Source of the DNA: Chloroflexota bacterium
GTDB taxonomy: Bacteria; Chloroflexota; Anaerolineae; Aggregatilineales; Phototrophicaceae
NCBI GenBank assembly: GCA_026706455.1
Contig: JAPOYS010000042.1
Coordinates: 1-44,546, forward strand
DNA length: 44,546 bases
Reading direction: 5' to 3'
Below are positions 23,396 through 31,973 of this stretch, piece after piece (the first letter of the stretch is position 1; every line of letters begins with the position of its first letter). The notes under the pieces are model-generated. The model saw nothing but the letters and a program-made list of their open reading frames with translations. It was not told the DNA's origin and made no database searches. Made by a program: the position numbers and the translations under genes.

Positions 23396-24380
23396 CTTCG
23401 GGCAGCCGGCGCCAGTCGGGCGGGCGCTGCGCGCGCCGCCAACGCCAACCGGCTGGATAGCCCAGCATCTTTGCCAGGTCTCCGATAAAGCGGATCCAAG
23501 GAATCGCCAAGACGCAGTAGAGCCAGACGGGCGGAGAGCTGTCGGGCGCGCGGCCGATTACAGCGGGGAGACGCCGATAGGCCTGCGCCAGATATAGCGC
23601 GCCGCCCAGCGGGAAGAGCAGCCAGATGGCGGGATTGATCGCCCATCCCGCGACGATGATGAACGGCGCCAGCGCCAAATAAATGAGATAGCGGATGAGA
23701 TGGCGCTTCAGCCAGAGATTCGCCTTGCCATCCCCGCGCGCGTAGAGGTAATACTGCCGGAAGAATTGGCGCGGCCCCGACCTTGGCCGAAAGTAAACCA
23801 ACGCGGCCGGCGCGAAGGCAAAGGCGCCCCCATACTGGCGCAGGCGGATATCGAAGACCAGATCTTCGCAGAAGTCGAGCCATTCCGGGTAAAAGCCAAT
23901 GGCTTCCGCCGCTGATTTGCGGAAGGCGATGCTGCGGCTGCTGGGCAGGAAGGTCGCGCTGTCAATCTCGTCCGCGAGCGGCAGCGTGGCCGCGCCTAAA
24001 GCCGCTTCAAAGGCGGAATGCGGATCGGCCTGGAAGAAGCCGCCCACGACGTTCAGCGCCGGCTCGCGCAGGAGCGGCGCTGTGATCGCTTCCAGCCAGG
24101 CTTCGCTCAGGACGACGCCGGCATCGGTGACCGCGATGATGTCGCCGCGCGCCTCGGCGATAGCGCGGTTGCGCCCCTGGCTGATATTGCAGCCCGGCTC
24201 GACGAAAAGGCGCAGCGGCAATTCATCGGCGTAGCTTTGCATGATCGCGAGCGTGTCATCGGCGCTGCCGCCGTCGACGATGACGATCTCATCCGGCAGG
24301 CGCGTGCCCCGCTTGATGGAATCGAAGAGGCTGCGGATGTTATCGCCTTCGTTGAGGACGGTTGCGATCAGGCTGATCAT
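23388..24380 (-). CDS. family 2 glycosyltransferase, membrane-associated
   Basis: 330 residues from the ATG at 24380; a GTG at 24389 adds three residues. The GT-A fold is visible in ISLIATVLNEGDNIRSL (1-17), the VDGGSADDT nucleotide-sugar motif, a TDAG (DxD-like) site and a CEDLVFDIRLRQYG acceptor segment. About four C-terminal hydrophobic segments (around 225-310) tether it to the membrane. It is close to enzymes for cell-surface glycans or glycolipids; the sugar is unknown. Confidence 0.85.
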   Translation of the reverse strand: MISLIATVLNEGDNIRSLFDSIKRGTRLPDEIVIVDGGSADDTLAIMQSYADELPLRLFVEPGCNISQGRNRAIAEARGDIIAVTDAGVVLSEAWLEAITAPLLREPALNVVGGFFQADPHSAFEAALGAATLPLADEIDSATFLPSSRSIAFRKSAAEAIGFYPEWLDFCEDLVFDIRLRQYGGAFAFAPAALVYFRPRSGPRQFFRQYYLYARGDGKANLWLKRHLIRYLIYLALAPFIIVAGWAINPAIWLLFPLGGALYLAQAYRRLPAVIGRAPDSSPPVWLYCVLAIPWIRFIGDLAKMLGYPAGWRWRRAQRPPDWRRLPEVD

Positions 24381-24445
24381 GGGCGCCACGCGCGGAAATG
24401 CGGACCTGCGAACCAGTTTACAGCGTAAACGGAGTCGGGGCTAAG

Positions 24446-25951
24446 TCAATCGACCGCGGGCATATTATTCGCTTCGAGCATGGTCCTGCGAAAGTGGCGC
24501 GCGCGGTTTTCCCCGCGTTCGGTCAATTGCGCCTGCCCGGCAATGATTCTGATAGCGCCCAAGGCGCGCAGCCGCGCCAAGACGCGCGCCATCTTTCTTG
24601 GCGTCCAGCGGAAGTGGGCGTGCAGCGTCTCGACGCGCAATTCCGTCGCCGCCTGGGCAGTGCCCTGATGGTTGCGGATATGCGCCAGCACGACTTGTTC
24701 AGCGAATAGGCGGCGGCTGTTGGAACGGCGGACCAGGGTCGAGATCAATCCATAACGCGGCGAAAAGACCCAGGCGAGGGTAAAAAAGATGAAGATCATC
24801 AGCACCATCGATGCGCTGATAGACGAATCCCAGGTTTCAATCAGGTCAAGCCCGAAGAGCCGATTGATGAGCGCGATACCCTCGGCGATAGGCAGGACGC
24901 CGAAAAGCTGCCCGCGCGCCAGGTCATAACCGAAGTAGGCGCCAGCCGCCCCAATCAAGGGGCTCAGAAGCAGCAAGAGCGCCAGGCGGTCGGTCAGCAG
25001 ATAGGCGGCCGCTGGCGGGATGATGAAGAAGGCGATCACGAGAATCGAGCCAACCGCATCAAACGCGCCGACGGCGGCCAGGCTGACGAGAATCATCAGC
25101 GCGTAGTTCAGCAGCCCGGGCCGATAGCCCAGCGTTTTCGCCAGCGCGGCGTCAAAGGCGGCGAGCTTGAGTTCCTTGTAGAAGAGCAAAACGAAAGCGA
25201 GCGTGAACAGCGCAATCACTAACGTGACCGAAATTGACTTGGGGAAGAAGACGAGCGCCGGTTCACGTTCCAGCAAGCCAGCGTTCCAGGCTTGGGCGGG
25301 GCGGTAAACGCCGCAATTGGCGCAGACTTCGATGAATTCGGCGCGGCTGTCCCGCGGGCTGATGCCCAGAGCGCGGCAATTGCTGCATTGGCGCGTCATC
25401 CGGGCGGCCGGATGCTTCTCGGTGACGGTGACTGATTCGCAATTCTCGAAGCAGTGGCTGTTGGTATTTGCCCAAGCTAAGCCGATCTCGCCCACCAGCA
25501 CCGCGTCTTCATCGAGGTGCGCGTCATCGACGAAGCGCGAAACCAGGATGACCGCGATCGCGAAGAGCAGCGGGAAAGCCAAGCCCAGGGCGGCGTCCTG
25601 CCGCACCAAGCCCGAGCGATACAGCATCTCGGTCAGCATAACGGTGCCGACGCCGGCCAGCGACGCGCCGAGAACCAGCCAGGGCGACGAGGTATCGCCC
25701 TCGACGCCGAATACCTCGGTCATCAGAAGAAAGGCGACCACGATGCCCAGCAGCACGGTATGACTGATGGCGTCGCTGGTCAGCGCCAGGCCGCGCAGGA
25801 GCAAGAACGCCCCCAGCAGCGCGCCGCTGATTGCGATCAAGCAGCCGACCAGGATGGCTGTGTTTTGCGGCGAGCGCAGGAAGGCGTTCAATTCTTCGCG
25901 CGCCACGAAGTTGAGCAGGAAGTCAATGAGGAAGCGCTCCAGCGGCATCAT
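24446..25951 (-). CDS. metal ABC transporter permease 2, with zinc-ribbon-like insertion and C-terminal winged helix
   Basis: 501 residues, far longer than the usual 280. The ABC-3 permease core (MntD/TroD/ZnuB type) is interrupted at about 160-232 by a hydrophilic segment with six cysteines: C167-x3-C171, C189-x2-C192 and C210-x2-C213. The last four fit a zinc ribbon. The core resumes with FYKELKLAAFDAALAKTLG. Residues about 412-488 form a winged-helix-like tail (EQVVLAHIRNHQG, then RKMARVLARLRALGAI, LTERGE). It overlaps permease 1 by 4 bases. Probable substrate Mn, Zn or Fe. Confidence 0.85.
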   Translation of the reverse strand: MMPLERFLIDFLLNFVAREELNAFLRSPQNTAILVGCLIAISGALLGAFLLLRGLALTSDAISHTVLLGIVVAFLLMTEVFGVEGDTSSPWLVLGASLAGVGTVMLTEMLYRSGLVRQDAALGLAFPLLFAIAVILVSRFVDDAHLDEDAVLVGEIGLAWANTNSHCFENCESVTVTEKHPAARMTRQCSNCRALGISPRDSRAEFIEVCANCGVYRPAQAWNAGLLEREPALVFFPKSISVTLVIALFTLAFVLLFYKELKLAAFDAALAKTLGYRPGLLNYALMILVSLAAVGAFDAVGSILVIAFFIIPPAAAYLLTDRLALLLLLSPLIGAAGAYFGYDLARGQLFGVLPIAEGIALINRLFGLDLIETWDSSISASMVLMIFIFFTLAWVFSPRYGLISTLVRRSNSRRLFAEQVVLAHIRNHQGTAQAATELRVETLHAHFRWTPRKMARVLARLRALGAIRIIAGQAQLTERGENRARHFRRTMLEANNMPAVD

Positions 25952-27288
25952 GCTTCGGCGCTCTCCGGCAGGAGCTTTTCCAGCTTGGCGACGGCCGCGG
26001 GCGGCAGCCGCGTGGCGATGTCCGACTGACTATCCGCGTCCAAGACCGGCAAGCCCAGTTCGTCAGCATGAAGCCGGTAGAGATCCCAAAGCTGCTGGTT
26101 GCGCCTGCGTCGCCGCGCCAGCTCGATGCCGCTCGGGCTGAGCCGCCAACCGGCCGCGTCGAGCGTCGCCAGGCCCCCGGCGCGCAGCTCGCGCAATCCC
26201 AATTCGGCGCTGCCGTCGCCGACGCCGCGAATGAAAGCATCGGGCACGGCGGCATCGCTAGCGCCATGCGCCAGGGCGTAACGGTACAGATCGCGCAGGG
26301 TGTTGCGGGCGGCCAGCCGCCGGCGATTGGTGCGCGCCCGCATTCGGCTCCAGACCAGACCGCGCCCGGGCGCGAAAGCCAGCGAAATCAGAACCAGCGC
26401 GAAAGCGGCGACGATGATCGTAGGACCGGTGGGAATATCGCTGTCCAGGGCGCTGACGACTGCGCCGACGCCGCCGGAAAAAGCGCCGAAGACGGCCGCC
26501 AGGATCACCATCTGATCCAGCTTATGCGTCCACTGGCGGGCGGCGACGCCCGGCGCGATCAACATGCCGACCATCAGGATGACGCCAGCCAGTTGCAAGC
26601 CCAGCACAATCGTCACAACGATCAAGGTCGAGAGCAGCGCGTTGAGGCGCCCGCTGCGGAATCCGTTGGCGCCGGCGAATTCCGGATCAAAGGTGACCAG
26701 CTTGAATTCTTTCCAGAAGAGGGCGAGGACCAGCAAGACGGCGATTCCGACCGCCGAGACGAGCCGCACATCGCTTTCGATGATGGCGGCCGCTTGCCCG
26801 AAGATGAAGTGGTCAAGCCCGGCTTGACCGGCGTCAGGAATGGATTGTATGTAAGCCAGCAGGGCGATGCCAGCGGCGAAAAAGCTCGCCAGCGCGATGC
26901 CCAGGGCGGCGTCTTGCTTGAGGCGCGTTGTCGCCAACAGGGCGGCGACGAAGCGCAGACTCAGCCAACTGGCGATGCCGGCGCCGATGAGCAGGGGTCC
27001 CAACTCCCGGCCCGCCAGCAAAAATGCGATCGCCACGCCGGGCAGCGCCGCGTGCGAGAGCGCGTCCCCCAGCAGGCTCTCGCGCCGCAGTACGGCAAAA
27101 CAGCCGAGGGCGCCGCTGATCAAGCCCAGGATGGCGCCGCCCAATGCGACAACGCGCACCGTGTAGCTGAAGCGCAATCCGAAGAGCGCCTGGCTCAGCG
27201 GAAGTATGAGGACGCCGAGCAGCGCAATTGCCGCGATGATCAGCCAAATGCGCCGATCGTCGCCCTTCAAGATATGCTGGCGCCTCAT
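25948..27288 (-). CDS. metal ABC transporter permease 1 fused to a DtxR-like domain
   Basis: 446 residues. The ABC-3 permease core spans about 15-305, with [17 protein letters not shown] and [15 protein letters not shown] characteristic of Mn/Zn/Fe permeases. Residues about 320-440 align with the DtxR/MntR winged helix and dimerisation region ([32 protein letters not shown], then [16 protein letters not shown]). The DtxR metal ligands are not preserved: the RRHRLLE-type motif is RRNQQLW. Chlamydia YtgCR is a known permease-DtxR fusion whose repressor part is cut off. It overlaps both neighbouring genes by 4 bases. Confidence 0.87.
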   Translation of the reverse strand: MRRQHILKGDDRRIWLIIAAIALLGVLILPLSQALFGLRFSYTVRVVALGGAILGLISGALGCFAVLRRESLLGDALSHAALPGVAIAFLLAGRELGPLLIGAGIASWLSLRFVAALLATTRLKQDAALGIALASFFAAGIALLAYIQSIPDAGQAGLDHFIFGQAAAIIESDVRLVSAVGIAVLLVLALFWKEFKLVTFDPEFAGANGFRSGRLNALLSTLIVVTIVLGLQLAGVILMVGMLIAPGVAARQWTHKLDQMVILAAVFGAFSGGVGAVVSALDSDIPTGPTIIVAAFALVLISLAFAPGRGLVWSRMRARTNRRRLAARNTLRDLYRYALAHGASDAAVPDAFIRGVGDGSAELGLRELRAGGLATLDAAGWRLSPSGIELARRRRRNQQLWDLYRLHADELGLPVLDADSQSDIATRLPPAAVAKLEKLLPESAEA

Positions 27289-28052
27289 GTCGCGCTCGCC
27301 GCCAGCAACTGACCGCCATGTAAGGTGGAGACGCGCCCGCCGTAGGTTTTGCGCAAGTTCGCCAATGTGAAGGTCTCGCTGGTTCTACCGCTGGCGATCA
27401 CTTCAACATTGAGCAGGGTCACCCAGTCGAAGTATTCGGCGACCGTCTGCAAGTCGTGATGGACGACCAGGACAGTCTTTCCGCGCTTGTTCAGCTCGCG
27501 CAGGATATTGACGATGGCGTTTTCGGTGACGGCATCGACGGCGGCAAATGGCTCGTCCATGAAATAGATCTGCGCGTCTTGCACCAGGGCGCGCGCCAGG
27601 AATGTCCGCTGCTGCTGGCCGCCGGATAGCTGGCTGATCTGACGATCGGCGTATTCGAGCAGCCCGACCTGCTCCAAAGCCGCCAGCGCCAGCTCCCGCT
27701 GGGCGCGGCCCGGGCGGCGGAACCAGCCTAACTTGCCATAGAGCCCCATCGTCACGACATCCAGCACGGAGGTCGGGAAGTCCCAGTCGACGCTGCCTCG
27801 CTGCGGTACGTAACCGACCAGCGGACGCGCCCGCTCGTAGGGCTCGCCGTAGAAAGCGACCGTGCCGGCCGCGCGCGGGATCAGATTCAGCGCCGCTTTG
27901 ATCAAGGTGCTTTTGCCGGCGCCATTGGGTCCGACGATCGCCATCAACACGCCGGCCGGCACATCGAGATCGATATCCCAGATGGCCGGCTTTTCGTCGT
28001 AGGCGACGGTAAGATCGTCGACTGAGAGGGCGAAACTCTGTCGCGTATCCAT
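27285..28052 (-). CDS. metal ABC transporter ATP-binding protein (MntB/TroB/ZnuC-like)
   Basis: 255 residues. Walker [10 protein letters not shown] (41-49), Q-loop [13 protein letters not shown], signature LSGGQQQR, Walker B IYFMDEPF and the switch His in VVHHDL are all intact. The segment after the Q-loop (VDWDFP) is characteristic of Mn/Zn/Fe importers. It energises the two permeases encoded immediately downstream. 210 bases separate it from the binding-protein gene; that gap holds two palindromic repeats and no gene. Confidence 0.93.
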   Translation of the reverse strand: MDTRQSFALSVDDLTVAYDEKPAIWDIDLDVPAGVLMAIVGPNGAGKSTLIKAALNLIPRAAGTVAFYGEPYERARPLVGYVPQRGSVDWDFPTSVLDVVTMGLYGKLGWFRRPGRAQRELALAALEQVGLLEYADRQISQLSGGQQQRTFLARALVQDAQIYFMDEPFAAVDAVTENAIVNILRELNKRGKTVLVVHHDLQTVAEYFDWVTLLNVEVIASGRTSETFTLANLRKTYGGRVSTLHGGQLLAASAT

Positions 28053-28209
28053 TACCCGCGTTTCCGCGTCAATCCAAGAAAATGTCGGTTGTCACACATA
28101 TTTTCACCACAGAGGAAATGAGGCAGCACAGAGAACACAGAGGTGTCTGGGATAGCATTCTGCGGTATGCGTCGGTCGTCATCCGTCGATTTCCTGGAAA
28201 ATAGGCGGC

Positions 28210-28280
28210 GGGCGAGCCACCGTCTCGTCCCTACGGATTTTGCGATTTGGCGCGTGTACGGGTCAGCCGGTGGCTGACCC
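28210..28280. repeat. two palindromes between binding protein and ATPase
   Basis: 28210-28234 is GGGCGAGCCACCGTCTCGTCCCTAC, the common unit with a matched arm change. 28260-28280 has arms GGGTCAGCC and GGCTGACCC around GGT, with the usual GGGCGA changed on both sides. The latter overlaps the 3' end of the binding-protein gene and provides its TGA stop. Confidence 0.75.
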
Positions 28281-29303
28281 TTCGCAATCGGCATTCCACA
28301 GGTCATCCGGCGGCTGTGGCAGCAGGTCAGGGGGCCATGGGGGAATGACCACGGCGACGCCCATACACTGATAGGATTGCATAATTGTGAGGGCGTTCTG
28401 CGCCAGCATGCCGACATAGGCGCCGCCGAAGCTGCCCGGCTCGCCCATGGCGTCGCCGAAGAGCTCGCGCAGCCCGATGCGCGCTTCCCAGCCCTGCGCG
28501 CGTACCGCTTCAATCACCGCTTCAATCGTATCGGGCGGAATGCTGCTCTCGACGAATAGCACAGGGATCTCGTTGTTTACGACAAAATCAACTGTCTCCA
28601 GAATATCGCCGACGCCGGCTTCATCCTCCGTGCTCATGCCCTGAATCGCCTGCATGCGCCAGCCGAATGCAGCGCCGAAATACTGAAAGGCGTCATGCGA
28701 GGTCACCAGATAGCGCTGTCCTTCAGCCACCGAACGCATGCCCGCGTCAGCCCAGTCGTAGAGGAGTTGCAATTGCTCAATGTAGACGGCGGCTTTGGCG
28801 CGGTAGCCAGCCGCATTCGCCGGGTCAAGCGCAGCCAGCGTCTCCGCCAGATCCGCGACCGTCAGCTGCCAATTCCGCGGGTCAAACCAGAAATGGGGAT
28901 CATCCACATTGATCAGCGCCTCTGACAGATCGTAGCCGCCGATGACGAAACCGGCGTCCTTGACCGGGTCGCTCAAGGCATAGATGGCGACGCCCTGCTC
29001 CGACAGCGCTTCGAATACAGCGTCGAACTTGCCCTCGAGATGCAAGCCGCTGTAGATCACCATTTCCGCCTGGTTCATGGCGACAATATCGGATTCGGTC
29101 GGTTGATAGAGATGCGGATCGACGCCCGCGCCCATCAAGGCGGTGAAGCTGACGCCATCAAGGTCGGCGCTTAAGATGCGGATGAGGTCGGCCGCCTGCG
29201 TGGTGGTGGCGACGATGTTGAGCGAGTCCTCAGTGGCGCGCGCGCTGGTTGCGAATAAGAGAGGCAGGATCAAGAGAAGTATCAAGCAAGAGCGGCAGGT
29301 CAC
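28263..29303 (-). CDS. metal ABC transporter substrate-binding protein (TroA/MntA-like)
   Basis: 346 residues from a GTG start (29303) with GAGGGA 9 bases upstream. Signal peptide about 1-23 (ends ATSARA); no lipobox Cys follows directly. The four metal ligands of cluster A-I proteins fit H64 (DPHLYQP), H137 (DPHFWFD), H203 (TSHDAF) and D284 (GDAMGEPG). This H3D set favours Mn, Fe or Zn rather than H/E-only zinc proteins. The final residues (CEGSATG) are encoded inside a palindromic repeat. It is the first gene of the importer operon. Confidence 0.93.
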   Translation of the reverse strand: MTCRSCLILLLILPLLFATSARATEDSLNIVATTTQAADLIRILSADLDGVSFTALMGAGVDPHLYQPTESDIVAMNQAEMVIYSGLHLEGKFDAVFEALSEQGVAIYALSDPVKDAGFVIGGYDLSEALINVDDPHFWFDPRNWQLTVADLAETLAALDPANAAGYRAKAAVYIEQLQLLYDWADAGMRSVAEGQRYLVTSHDAFQYFGAAFGWRMQAIQGMSTEDEAGVGDILETVDFVVNNEIPVLFVESSIPPDTIEAVIEAVRAQGWEARIGLRELFGDAMGEPGSFGGAYVGMLAQNALTIMQSYQCMGVAVVIPPWPPDLLPQPPDDLWNADCEGSATG

Positions 29304-29343
29304 GTGGCTTTCCCTCGGGACAACTATTTTAGCGATATTAAGT

Positions 29344-29369
29344 ATATTTTTAGCCTACCTTAAAAATAT
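29344..29369. promoter_or_regulatory. palindromic operator before the metal importer
   Basis: Perfect inverted repeat with 9-bp arms ATATTTTTA and TAAAAATAT around an 8-base centre GCCTACCT. Its centre (TTAAGGTAGGCTAA on the reverse strand) resembles DtxR/MntR-type operators (TTAGGTTAGSCTAA). It overlaps the -10 region of the promoter, so a metal-dependent repressor here would shut off the importer. Confidence 0.7.
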
Positions 29370-29375
29370 TGTCAA
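29347..29375 (-). promoter_or_regulatory. promoter of the metal importer operon
   Basis: Reverse strand TTGACA (29375-29370), 17-base spacer, TAAAAA (29352-29347). The -35 is perfect, the -10 is two bases off consensus. A TATACT also exists but at 23 bases. Start near 29340, 37 bases before the GTG codon. Confidence 0.65.
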
Positions 29376-29413
29376 GGGCGTCTAATCGATTTGCTGGCGA
29401 TCGCGAAAATGCA

Positions 29414-29437
29414 GGGCGAGACTTGTCTCGCCCCTAC
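29414..29437. repeat. GTAGGGGCGA palindrome (reverse orientation)
   Basis: GGGCGAGAC-TT-GTCTCGCCC then CTAC. It lies between the divergently arranged importer promoter and the 3' end of the alginate-lyase-like gene. Confidence 0.8.
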
Positions 29438-29456
29438 GGAATGTTGGCGGAACGCG

Positions 29457-30383
29457 CTACCAGAACCGCCAGCGCTTCTTCTTTCGCGGGGTCAACCCAT
29501 GCGTCAGCGTGGTCAAGCCGCCGCCCCAGGCGCAGAACAGCGGGCGCTGCTCGGCGAGGAGTTGCTCGATCCCCGGCGGCGGATTCCGCCGTTGGACCAT
29601 CTCCATGAATGCGCCTTCGCGCCGCATGGCCGCCAAGGTCCGTTCGCGCGTCAGACCCACTTCCCAGCGCCACTTCTCGGGGAAGAAATAGTAGTAATGC
29701 GTATACGTAATCGCGGTCGTGGCTGAGACTGCGCGACTTTCGTATGACCACAGGTCGCGCCCGCTCAGCGCCGCCATCTCCGCCAGCAGCGCCAAGGCGC
29801 AAGTAGCGGAAAGCTGCGCCTCGTAGCGCCCCGGCGCATCGGCGATATCGGCAACGCTCCGAATAAATCCCTCGGGATGAATGCGCTCAGCCACAACCCG
29901 ACGGTAGACAGCGGCTCCGTCTTCAAGTTCTTCTTCGCGCCCCAGCAGAATGCCGGCCGCCATCGTCAGCGCGCCCCGCCACAGCTCGCGTTCAGTGTCG
30001 CTGCTTTCGCCCGGCAGAGCCAGCCGCGCCAGGCGCCGCTGGATGCCAGAGCGCCAGCCGGATTGCCAGGCGGGCTCATCGCGCAGCATAGCCAGGACCG
30101 CTAGCCAACCCAGCGCGCGCTTAATATCGTCGAGCTCGCCGCCCGCGTCGTCGGCGAAGTCGCTCGCTACGAGTTCCTCAGCCGCCAACTGGCTCGCCTC
30201 AGCTTCGTCGCAAAACTGACCGCGAATGGCAGCCAGATGCGCTCGCGCGAGCGGATCGGCGTCCAAGGTCCTGATACGGTCGAGCGCGCCGCGTATCGGT
30301 TCGCGCTCCCTATTGGCTCGGGCAAGCTGCAAGTCGGCGGCCGAGTGGAAGAGCCCGCGCGCTTGGCTGGCTGCGGACGACAA
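29457..30383 (-). CDS. alginate-lyase-domain-like protein
   Basis: 308 residues from a TTG start at 30383, supported by AAGGA 8 bases upstream. The central alpha/alpha-toroid-like part has the alginate lyase family pattern: ALTMAAGILLGREEELEDG, then YRRVVAERIHPEGFI and LSATCALALLAEMAALSGRDLW. No signal peptide is seen, so a lyase role on extracellular polymers is not assured. It is the last gene of a four-gene operon and starts 1 base after the previous stop. Confidence 0.6.
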   Translation of the reverse strand: MSSAASQARGLFHSAADLQLARANREREPIRGALDRIRTLDADPLARAHLAAIRGQFCDEAEASQLAAEELVASDFADDAGGELDDIKRALGWLAVLAMLRDEPAWQSGWRSGIQRRLARLALPGESSDTERELWRGALTMAAGILLGREEELEDGAAVYRRVVAERIHPEGFIRSVADIADAPGRYEAQLSATCALALLAEMAALSGRDLWSYESRAVSATTAITYTHYYYFFPEKWRWEVGLTRERTLAAMRREGAFMEMVQRRNPPPGIEQLLAEQRPLFCAWGGGLTTLTHGLTPRKKKRWRFW

Positions 30384-30384
30384 C

Positions 30385-31047
30385 TTAGCCGTCCTTCAAT
30401 GGTCCGCCGCTGGTTGGCGGATTTTGCGTCGATTGATGAGCAGGGGAAGCGGTCATGGCCCGCGCGCGCTTTCGACGCCGCCGGAACACTAAAATGTAAA
30501 TCAGCAAGCCGATGACGCTCATGACGACAAAGACCAGCGCGCCGACGAGTATGGCATTTGCAAGAGCCGCAACCGCCGCTGCGTCCAGGGCTAAGGCGCC
30601 GGCGCTGGACCCGTCGTCGGCGAGCAGCGGCCGGACACCGAATTCGATGCGGGCGGGCGCGTCGCCAGGATTCACCGACGCGGCGAAGGTTGACGCGGCC
30701 GTGCCGATGAATTCGGCGCTGGTCACTCGCAGGCGGTATTCGCCCGCCCGCAGTTGATCGAAGCACATCAGCCCGTTGGCGGCGAAAGGCGAATCGTCCA
30801 GGAGCGCCGCGGCGATGGTGACGCCGTCCGCGTTTAGAAGGCTGGCGCCGATGCCATGCGTTATTGATCGCTCATCAGCGTCGCGCGAGCCGTTGCCATC
30901 TCGATCGTCGAAGGTTAAGACGCATATCTGGCCCGTTTCTTGCGCGCTGGCGGCCGCCGTCATCAGTATGAGCAAGCAGAGTAGCGGCAACCGCCAATGG
31001 CGAAAGATTGAGCGGACCTGCTGGCGAGGTGGATTAGCCGGCATCAT
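30385..31047 (-). CDS. membrane protein with SdrD-like B domain
   Basis: 220 residues. An N-terminal hydrophobic segment (about 18-36, signal or anchor), one prealbumin-like SdrD B repeat (CVLTFDDRDGNGSRDADE, with the Ca-binding DxDGNGxxDxxE loop), and a C-terminal membrane helix (about 163-188) followed by RRRRKRARA. The extracellular domain would thus be tethered with the basic end inside. It overlaps the LysM gene by 4 bases and shares the same domain, suggesting a paired surface system. Confidence 0.72.
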   Translation of the reverse strand: MMPANPPRQQVRSIFRHWRLPLLCLLILMTAAASAQETGQICVLTFDDRDGNGSRDADERSITHGIGASLLNADGVTIAAALLDDSPFAANGLMCFDQLRAGEYRLRVTSAEFIGTAASTFAASVNPGDAPARIEFGVRPLLADDGSSAGALALDAAAVAALANAILVGALVFVVMSVIGLLIYILVFRRRRKRARAMTASPAHQSTQNPPTSGGPLKDG

Positions 31048-31973
31048 CGACCTCGCACGACAAGCGAGACCGCCAAGCCGCTGAACAGGACGACGCCAGC
31101 CAAGCCCAGGACGAACAGCCCGCCGAGTTCGCGCAGGGGACTTCGCCCGGCGCGCGCCTCGCTTGGTTCGGGCGCGGGGGCCTCGTCGGGCGGCGCGAGC
31201 GCGGGAGCTTCCAAGCCGAGCTTGGCGCCAAAATCGACGCGCGCCAGCCCGCCCGCTCTCAGGTCAACGCGTAGGCTGGCGGCGCTGGTCAAGCCGAAGC
31301 CCGGCGGCGCGATTGCCTCGAGAGTGTAGAACTGGCGCTCCAATTCATCCGGGCAGTAGGGCTGGCCGTTGCCGTCGGTCTTATACTCCGAACGCAGCGC
31401 GCCGCCAGCTTCGAGCAGGAGGATCGTCGCATCCGGCAGCAGTTTCTCGTCAGGCTCCATCAAGCCGTTCTGATTTTCATCTTGATAGACGGCGGCGCAG
31501 AGCCGCGCGCTCAGATCGGCCGGATCCCGCATGGGCGCGTCCGCATCCCGCACGGGCGCCGGCGGCCAGCGCTGCGCCGCCACAACGACGGCAGGGGCAT
31601 TGGCGGTCTCGGACCCGCCGGCGTCTTCGCTGGCTGCTTCGCCTTCATCGCCGGCCAGCTCGCCTGCGCTTATGACCAGCAGCCGCTGGCCAATCTGTAA
31701 AAGCGCTTCCCGGTCGATGCCGTTGAGGCTCAATAGCTGGTCAAGCGTGACGCCGTACGCATGCGCGATTGAGATCAAGGTGTCGCCGGCTTTAACCCTG
31801 TGGATGAGGTCGCCGCCGTTTTCCGCTTGCGCTTGAGCCCGCAGCAATCCAAGGGCAAGGAAGACGCAAGCGAGCAGAAATCGACTCAAGGCAGCTTTCC
31901 GTCCATACGAGGCTCGTCCACTTCGTGTTGCGCCGCGCGGCAGCGGCGATCGCGCGGCTTGCGAGCGTGTCAC
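31044..31973 (-). CDS. LysM and SdrD-like domain membrane protein
   Basis: 309 residues from a GTG start that overlaps the previous stop (GTGA). Signal-like hydrophobic stretch at about 29-47, then a LysM peptidoglycan-binding domain (about 54-99: GDTLISIAHAYGVTLDQLL, IGQRLLVI), an acidic linker, an SdrD B-type domain (LCAAVYQDENQNGLMEPDE, ending with DFGAKLGLE), a proline/alanine-rich stretch and a C-terminal membrane helix (about 288-305). The protein should reach from membrane to cell wall. Confidence 0.8.
   Translation of the reverse strand: MTRSQAARSPLPRGATRSGRASYGRKAALSRFLLACVFLALGLLRAQAQAENGGDLIHRVKAGDTLISIAHAYGVTLDQLLSLNGIDREALLQIGQRLLVISAGELAGDEGEAASEDAGGSETANAPAVVVAAQRWPPAPVRDADAPMRDPADLSARLCAAVYQDENQNGLMEPDEKLLPDATILLLEAGGALRSEYKTDGNGQPYCPDELERQFYTLEAIAPPGFGLTSAASLRVDLRAGGLARVDFGAKLGLEAPALAPPDEAPAPEPSEARAGRSPLRELGGLFVLGLAGVVLFSGLAVSLVVRGR

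Noticed and set aside
26068..27312. 414-codon forward open frame opposite metal permease 1
   Set aside because: Composition (runs of Gln, Asp, Ala) mirrors membrane-protein codons on the other strand; no domain is visible.
28052..28513. 153-codon reverse frame between ATPase and binding protein
   Set aside because: It lies in another frame of the binding-protein gene and extends over palindromic repeats; basic low-complexity product.
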